Shown here: one piece after another, positions 59,492 to 64,000 of the stretch
How the letters are laid out: each line of letters starts with the position of its first letter
Numbering within the stretch: position 1 is the first letter of the stretch
NCBI GenBank assembly: GCA_020637235.1
Contig: JACJWG010000010.1
Location: 1-64,000, forward strand
Direction: 5' to 3'
DNA from: Acidimicrobiaceae bacterium
GTDB taxonomy: Bacteria; Actinomycetota; Acidimicrobiia; Acidimicrobiales; Ilumatobacteraceae
DNA length: 64,000 nucleotides
The notes under the pieces: generated by a model
What the model was told of the DNA's origin: nothing
What the model saw: only the letters and a program-made list of their open reading frames with translations
Database searches by the model: none
Position numbers and translations under genes: made by a program

Positions 59492-59839
59492 GTCCTGGGC
59501 GCCACGAAAACCACTGACCAGGCGCGGTGAGGCCCTCATGGCACCCAGGACCCATTCCCGAACGACCTGGGTGCCACGAAAACCACTGACCAGCACCGGT
59601 GAACGCCGCATGGCACCCAAGACCGATTCCCGAACGACCTGGGCGCCACCAAACCCCACGACCAGCACCGGTGAACACCGCATGGCACCCAAGACCGATT
59701 CCCGAACGACCTGGGTGCCACCGAACCCCACGACCAGGCGCGGTGAGGCCCGCATGGCACCCAGGACCGATTCCCGAACGTCCTGGGCGCCACCGAACCC
59801 CACGACCAGCACCGGTGAACGCTGCGTGGCACCCAGGAC
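59492..59839. repeat. Five-copy 72-bp tandem array, locus 4 (60-bp inverted-repeat family)
   Basis: Five copies at 59492, 59564, 59636, 59708 and 59780, spacing exactly 72 bp: a 60-bp element with arms near GNCCTGGGYGCCAC and RTGGCACCCARGAC plus a 12-bp spacer (CCGATTCCCGAA-like). The Y in the left arm alternates C,T,C,T,C. The loop contains CCAGGCGCGGTGAG or CCAGCACCGGTGAA. It lies between the DUF559 gene and the mutM stop (59847). The array is open in several frames only because 72 is divisible by three. Confidence 0.93.
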
Positions 59840-59846
59840 GGTCGGG

Positions 59847-60689
59847 TCAGCGTTGGCAGCGGGGGCAGAAGTGGGTGCTGCGGCCGGCCCACGGGATCCG
59901 CACCACGTCGGACCGGCCGCAGGTGATGCAGCGCTGCCCGGCGCGGTCGTACACCCGGTGGTTCAGCTGGAACTGGCCGCCGTTGCCGTCGACGTCGACG
60001 TACTGGGTGTCGGCGAGCGTGGAGCCGCCCAGCTCGATCGCCTCGACGAGCACTCGATGGATCTCGGCGTGCAGGCGGGTGATCTCGCGCGGGGTGAGCG
60101 TGTTCGAGATCCGGTCGGGGCGCAGCCGGGCGGCGTGCAGGATCTCGTCGCAGTAGATGTTGCCGATGCCGGCGATCACGTGCTGGTCGAGCAGCAGCGC
60201 CTTCAGTGCGCGTGCCCGTCCCCGCACGATGCGGGCCAGCGTCGCCCGGCTCATCCCGTCGGTGATCGGGTCGACGCCGAGCCGCGCGAGATCGGGGATC
60301 TCCACGGCGACGTTGGCGGGATCGAAGACCACCACCTCGCCGAACGTGCGCGGGTCGACGAAGCGCAGCTCCTCGGCGGGCTCGCCGCTCAGCCGGGCGG
60401 CGACGTGGGTGTGCGGGGGACGGGGTTCGCCCATCGGGTGGAGCAGCACCCGTCCGCTCATCCGCAGGTGGATCATCACGTCGTCGCCGGTGTCGAGACC
60501 GAGCAGCAGATACTTGCCCCGCCGGCGGGTGTCGAGGATCGTGGCGCCGGTGAGCCCGTCGATCACCGCCGCCGCCGACGTGCGGCGAACCGTACGATCG
60601 CGACCCACGTCGACGGCGAGGATCGTGCGCCCCACGAGGCGCACGTCGAGTCCACGCCGCACGGTCTCCACCTCTGGCAGTTCGGGCAT
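59847..60689 (-). CDS. mutM: Formamidopyrimidine-DNA glycosylase
   Basis: 280 residues. PELPEVETVRRGLD with catalytic Pro2/Glu3, MSGRVLLHP and the C-terminal zinc finger CITCGRSDVVRIPWAGRSTHFCPRC (four Cys) are intact. Removes oxidised purines such as 8-oxoG. ATG 60689 is the only start that leaves Pro2 in place. 28 bp behind rnc, and its stop is 7 bp from the tandem array. Confidence 0.97.
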   Translation of the reverse strand: MPELPEVETVRRGLDVRLVGRTILAVDVGRDRTVRRTSAAAVIDGLTGATILDTRRRGKYLLLGLDTGDDVMIHLRMSGRVLLHPMGEPRPPHTHVAARLSGEPAEELRFVDPRTFGEVVVFDPANVAVEIPDLARLGVDPITDGMSRATLARIVRGRARALKALLLDQHVIAGIGNIYCDEILHAARLRPDRISNTLTPREITRLHAEIHRVLVEAIELGGSTLADTQYVDVDGNGGQFQLNHRVYDRAGQRCITCGRSDVVRIPWAGRSTHFCPRCQR

Positions 60690-60717
60690 CGTCCGGCCGT
60701 CCGACCCGTGCGATCCG

Positions 60718-61461
60718 TCAGGCCTCGGCGGCGAGCAGGTCGTGGGCGGCGCGCGCCGCCGCCTGCTCGGCGATCTTCTTCGAGCGTCCCTGCCCCTCGC
60801 CGACCGGACGGCCCGCCACCACGACGGTGGCGCTGAACGTCTTCTGGTGATCGGGGCCACGCTCGCTGACCACGTATACCGGCGCGGCGTCGAACAGGCG
60901 AGCCGTCAGTTCCTGCAGCAAGGTCTTGAAGTCGAGACGGTCGAGTTGTTTCGCCGCTTGCGCCATCGGTTCGGCGAACAGCCGCTCGATCAGCGCCGTC
61001 GCCGCCGCCACCCCGCCGTCGAGGTACACCGCGCCGATCACCGCTTCGAGCGCGTCGCTCAGGATCGACGGTTTGAGCCGGCCGCCAGCGGCGCTCTCAC
61101 CCTTGCCGAGCAACAGGCACGGTCCGAGGTCGACGGCGACCGCCACCTCGGCGAGTGCCGATGCGTTCACGACGCTCTTGCGCAGATCGGTGAGCTTGCC
61201 CTCCGGGAGGTCGCGGTGCTGCCGGTAGGCGATGTCGGCCACCACCCACCCGAGCACCGCGTCGCCGAGGAACTCGAGCCGCTCGTTCGATTCGTTGCCC
61301 GGGTGCTCGGCGCACCACGAGCGGTGCGCCATCGCGCGCTGCAACAACTCGGGATCGGTGAACCGATGACCGAGCCGGTCGCTCAGACCGTCGAGACCGC
61401 CGCGACCGTCATGGCCGTCGCGACCGTGGACGGCCGGCTCGGTGGTGGGGTGGGACGACAC
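60718..61461 (-). CDS. rnc: Ribonuclease III
   Basis: 247 residues from GTG 61461. NERLEFLGDAVLGWVVADIAYR is the signature helix with catalytic acids; SDALEAVIGAVYLDGG holds the second acidic set; the C-terminal dsRBD (DFKTLLQELTARLFDAAPVYVVSERGPDHQKTF ... GRSKKIAEQAAARAAHDLL) is complete. Processes rRNA and double-stranded RNA. Eleven bp separate it from acpP. Confidence 0.96.
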   Translation of the reverse strand: MSSHPTTEPAVHGRDGHDGRGGLDGLSDRLGHRFTDPELLQRAMAHRSWCAEHPGNESNERLEFLGDAVLGWVVADIAYRQHRDLPEGKLTDLRKSVVNASALAEVAVAVDLGPCLLLGKGESAAGGRLKPSILSDALEAVIGAVYLDGGVAAATALIERLFAEPMAQAAKQLDRLDFKTLLQELTARLFDAAPVYVVSERGPDHQKTFSATVVVAGRPVGEGQGRSKKIAEQAAARAAHDLLAAEA

Positions 61462-61472
61462 GCGCCGCCAGT

Positions 61473-61757
61473 TCAGCTGGCGGTGACCCGCGCGTAGACG
61501 TAGTCGACGGCGTCGCGCACCGTCTTCAGGTCTTCGAGGTCCTCGTCCTCGATGCGGAACCCGACCGACCGCTCGGCCATCTCCTCCTCCAGCGCCTCGA
61601 CGAGCTCGATGAGGGCGAGCGAGTCGGCTTCGAGGTCGTCGACGAACGACTGGCCCTCGGTGATGGTCGATCCCTCGATCTCCAAGATGTCGGCCAGGCT
61701 GGCGCGGACGATCTCGAACACGGCGGCTCGATCGAGCGGGGTGTGGGACTCGGACAC
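61473..61757 (-). CDS. acpP: Acyl carrier protein
   Basis: 94 residues. Ser46 of the DSL motif (LEADSLALIELVEALEEE) receives phosphopantetheine. The acidic helical composition is typical. Follows plsX by 81 bp on the same strand and precedes rnc, a common actinobacterial arrangement of plsX-acpP-rnc. Confidence 0.95.
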   Translation of the reverse strand: MSESHTPLDRAAVFEIVRASLADILEIEGSTITEGQSFVDDLEADSLALIELVEALEEEMAERSVGFRIEDEDLEDLKTVRDAVDYVYARVTAS

Positions 61758-61838
61758 GTGGGATCTCCTCGATGACGTGGTCGCGGCGGGCCGCCGCTGA
61801 CGACGACCTGCTCGGACGGCAGGTCGATGGTAGCCGGG

Positions 61839-62816
61839 TCAGCCGCCGGCGATCGCGGCGCGCAGCTGGCTCACCACGTCGTGGTCGACCATCTCGCGCG
61901 CGACCTTGATGCCGTTGAGCATCGCGGTGGCGTTCGACGAGCCGTGGCTGATGATGCACACACCGTCGACGCCGAGCAGCATCGCACCGCCGTAGGTGTC
62001 GGGGCTCATCTGCTCGACGAGGGGCAGCAGCGACGGCAACAACGCGTCGACGTGCGGCTGGTTCGCCCGGTCGGAGGTGAACGCGGCGAACACCGCCTTC
62101 ATCAGCACCTTCACGCCACCCTCGAGCGTCTTCAGCACCACGTTGCCGGTGAAGCCGTCGGTCACCACCACGTCGGCGGTCTTGAGCAGCATGTCGCGAC
62201 CTTCGACGTTGCCGATGAAGTCGATGTTCGTGGCAGCGGCGAGCAGGTCGTACGCCTCCTTGCGGAGGGTGTCGCCCTTGCCGGGCTCCTCGCCGATCGA
62301 CAGCAGGCCCACGCGCGGTCGTTCGACGCCGAAGCGGTGGCGGGCGTACACCGAGCCCATCTGCGCGAACTGCACCAGCCACTCGGGTTGCACCTCGGCA
62401 TTGGCGCCGGCGTCGAGCAGGATGTTCGGCGTGTGGCCGGGCACCGGCAGCGGCGTCGCGATGGCGGGCCGGCTGACGCCTCGGATGCGGCCCATCCGCA
62501 ACAGAGCAGCGGCCATGGTGGCACCCGTGTTGCCGGCCGAGATCATCGCCGAGGCGCGGCCGTCGCGCACCGCTTCCGCGGCGCGCACGAGCGTGGAGTC
62601 CTTCTTGCGGCGGACGCCCTGTGCCGGGTCGTCGTCCATCGCGATGACCTCGCTCGCCTCGAACAGCGGGAGGTCGCCGACACCGGCGAGATCGCTGGGA
62701 CCGACGAGCGCGACGGCGATGCCGGCCGCTGCCGCCTGGTGCGCCGCCGCGACGATCTCGTCGGGGGCGCGGTCGCCTCCCATCGCGTCGACGGCGATCG
62801 GGAGCACGGAGGACAT
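61839..62816 (-). CDS. plsX: Phosphate acyltransferase PlsX
   Basis: 325 residues. IAVDAMGGDRAP at the N-terminus, ISAGNTGATMAAAL, and LLDAGANAEVQPEWLVQFAQMG are family signatures; makes acyl-phosphate from acyl-ACP for phospholipid synthesis. ATG 62816 begins MSSVLPIAVDAMGG; the open frame beyond it overlaps rpmF. Confidence 0.96.
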   Translation of the reverse strand: MSSVLPIAVDAMGGDRAPDEIVAAAHQAAAAGIAVALVGPSDLAGVGDLPLFEASEVIAMDDDPAQGVRRKKDSTLVRAAEAVRDGRASAMISAGNTGATMAAALLRMGRIRGVSRPAIATPLPVPGHTPNILLDAGANAEVQPEWLVQFAQMGSVYARHRFGVERPRVGLLSIGEEPGKGDTLRKEAYDLLAAATNIDFIGNVEGRDMLLKTADVVVTDGFTGNVVLKTLEGGVKVLMKAVFAAFTSDRANQPHVDALLPSLLPLVEQMSPDTYGGAMLLGVDGVCIISHGSSNATAMLNGIKVAREMVDHDVVSQLRAAIAGG

Positions 62817-62856
62817 GGGTGACCTGGAGAACCCGGGTCGGCGGGACGGGCGTCGG

Positions 62857-63036
62857 TCAGCCGACGTCGACGGCGACGCGGTCCTTGTACCACCCGCACG
62901 ACGAGCACACCGTGTGCGGCAGCTTGGCTGCACCGCACCGCGGGCACACGCTGCGCGCCGGGGCGCCGAGCTTCCAGGCGCCGGCCCGATGGCTCCGCGT
63001 CTTCATCTTCGACTTCTTCTTCTTGGGAACAGCCAC
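62857..63036 (-). CDS. rpmF: 50S ribosomal protein L32
   Basis: 59 residues from GTG 63036: VAVPKKKKSKMKTRSHRAGAWKLG, then zinc-binding pairs CPRCG and CSSCG. Zinc-type L32, with all four Cys. Lies between DUF177 and plsX, the usual place; 40 bp before plsX. Confidence 0.97.
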   Translation of the reverse strand: MAVPKKKKSKMKTRSHRAGAWKLGAPARSVCPRCGAAKLPHTVCSSCGWYKDRVAVDVG

Positions 63037-63099
63037 CGTAGGTCTCCCTGCGCGAAATGGACTGCGTGAGGTTAGCGGCGAAGGGCCGGTTCGCCCACC

Positions 63100-63627
63100 T
63101 CAGTCGGTCGGGTCGCCCTCGTCGAGCGTGGCACGCAGCTGGTCGAGCGCACCCCACCGGGGATCGCTCGGCGGCGCGTCGCAGCTGCACGACCCGCTGT
63201 TCAGATCGGTGCCGCACTGGGGGCACAGGCCGGCGCAGTCGTCCCGACACAGCGGCGACATCGGGGCGTCGAGCACGAGCACCTCGCGCACCATCGGTTC
63301 GAGGTCGAGCTGATCACCCTCGAGGGGGAAGGCATCGGGATCGGTGACGACGTCCTGGTACAGCTCGTGCACCTCGCTGTGCAGCACACCACCGGCCGCA
63401 GCTGCACAACGACGGCAGGTGCCGTGCCACGGTGCGACCACCTCGCCGTTCACGACGATGCCGTCGGTGAGGGCCTCGAGCCGCAGGTGCACCCGGACGG
63501 GGTCGGTCGGTCGGAAGCGGTCGTCGTCGATGCCGACGTCGTCGACGGTGACCTCGAGATCGAGGTGCTTCTCCGAGCCGGGCCGGCGCAGCAGCTCGGC
63601 GGCCTGGACGCGCAGCGGGTTCGCCAT
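63100..63627 (-). CDS. DUF177 (YceD-like) protein
   Basis: 175 residues. RVHLRLEALTDGIVVNGEVVAPWHGTCRRCAAAAGG in the middle and CRDDCAGLCPQCGTDLNSGSC near the end carry the conserved Cys of DUF177. The family is linked to 23S rRNA/ribosome function and is almost always next to rpmF; 63 bp separate them here. Confidence 0.93.
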   Translation of the reverse strand: MANPLRVQAAELLRRPGSEKHLDLEVTVDDVGIDDDRFRPTDPVRVHLRLEALTDGIVVNGEVVAPWHGTCRRCAAAAGGVLHSEVHELYQDVVTDPDAFPLEGDQLDLEPMVREVLVLDAPMSPLCRDDCAGLCPQCGTDLNSGSCSCDAPPSDPRWGALDQLRATLDEGDPTD

Positions 63628-63675
63628 GGCTTCCTGACGCTACCGGGACGCCTCTCCCCCGCGGACCGACGCTCG

Positions 63676-64000
63676 TCAGCGGTCCTGGTCGAAGAAGCCC
63701 TTCGTCGGGTCCTCGTCCTCGAACTCCTCGTCGGTCGCCGTCTGGGCGCCGATCGACAGCCGTGCCCGACCCTGGTGGACGGTCTTGGTGAGCTTGTCGA
63801 GCAGGATCTCGAAGCTGGCGAGGCGCTGATCGAGGAAGTCCTCGGTCTCGTGGCGCAGACGGCGGGCGTCGGTCTCGGCCGCCTCGTTCAGCTGGCGGGC
63901 GCGGGCTTCGGCAGCTCGCACGACCTCGGTGCGCTGCACCATGCGCTCGGCCTGCACCCGGGCGGCCTCGAGCAGTTCCTCGGCCTCGCGTCGGGTCTTG
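63676..64000 (-). CDS. Coiled-coil cell-envelope/division protein, SepIVA (DivIVA-domain)-like, 5' end beyond window
   Basis: About 108 residues visible, C-terminal part only; the frame is open to the window edge with no stop. It is a long Ala/Glu/Arg coiled coil (REAEELLEAARVQAERMVQRTEVVRAAEARARQLNEAAETDARRLRHETEDFLDQRLASFEILLDKLTKTVHQGRARL) followed by an acidic tail ending EDPTKGFFDQDR. Mycobacterial SepIVA lies at exactly this place upstream of the DUF177 gene. F-type ATP synthase subunit b is less likely from this position. Confidence 0.75.
   Translation of the reverse strand, partial: KTRREAEELLEAARVQAERMVQRTEVVRAAEARARQLNEAAETDARRLRHETEDFLDQRLASFEILLDKLTKTVHQGRARLSIGAQTATDEEFEDEDPTKGFFDQDR

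Noticed and set aside
59447..59812. N-terminal extension of the DUF559 protein with 24-residue repeats
   Set aside because: The repeats are the 72-bp DNA array read in frame; related elements elsewhere are noncoding, and the protein domain starts after 59446.
30454..59839. CRISPR array
   Set aside because: The repeats are tandem with internal inverted arms; the intervals between arms are similar to one another rather than unique spacers, loci are scattered, and no cas genes are present.
63676..64000. F-type ATP synthase b subunit
   Set aside because: The coiled coil is similar in composition, but no membrane anchor or atp genes are visible and the position next to DUF177 and rpmF matches the SepIVA-like gene.

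Overview
The window is high-G+C, gene-dense chromosomal DNA from an actinobacterium. The gene order matches conserved actinobacterial blocks: recA with miaB-miaA-dapF-hflX and lexA divergent from a LysM gene plus nrdR; then SepIVA-like/DUF177/rpmF ... rnc-mutM-smc-ftsY-ffh-rpsP-khpA-rimM-trmD-rplS-DUF2469-yraN. A class II (B12) ribonucleotide reductase, frequent GTG starts and stand-alone RibD_C and DUF559 proteins would fit the Acidimicrobiia (Ilumatobacter-like), but that placement is an inference from gene content, not a measured phylogeny.

Layout. 1-4.1 kb: the 5' part of an ABC-F ATPase, an unusual 727-residue Ala/Asp-rich repetitive protein, and a divergent DcrB/LpqN-like protein. 4.2-9.6 kb: a compact hoxEFUYHW operon for an NAD-linked bidirectional [NiFe] hydrogenase with its own endopeptidase. 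9.6-16.7 kb: nrdJ, a molybdopterin oxidoreductase, a RibD_C reductase and nrdR. 16.8-26.4 kb: SOS and housekeeping block (LysM division-inhibitor-like gene, lexA with an array of LexA boxes, dapC, hflX, dapF, miaA, miaB, VOC protein, recA with a LexA box inside its promoter). 26.5-30.4 kb: enoyl-CoA hydratase, two membrane proteins, a HemL-like aminotransferase, tRNA-His and tRNA-Lys. 30.4-46.7 kb: accessory metabolism (glycosyltransferase + haem-oxygenase-like oxidase pair, TOPRIM protein, FAD oxidoreductase divergent from a TetR regulator and P450, SDR, two flavodoxin-fold reductases, ECF sigma/anti-sigma pair, rRNA/tRNA methyltransferase, rpe). 46.7-64 kb: translation, protein targeting, chromosome segregation and lipid/RNA genes, nearly all on the minus strand.

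The least explained signal is a dispersed family of 60-bp inverted-repeat elements (14-bp arms close to GTCCTGGGTGCCAC), usually spaced at exactly 72 bp, found in four gene-3'-end positions: after tRNA-Lys, after the P450, and on both sides of a DUF559 nuclease-like gene that sits between mutM and smc. Eleven copies occur in 64 kb, with arm spacing almost invariant. Second in interest are the multi-box LexA array with a hexanucleotide microsatellite between lexA and the LysM gene, and the 727-residue repetitive protein.
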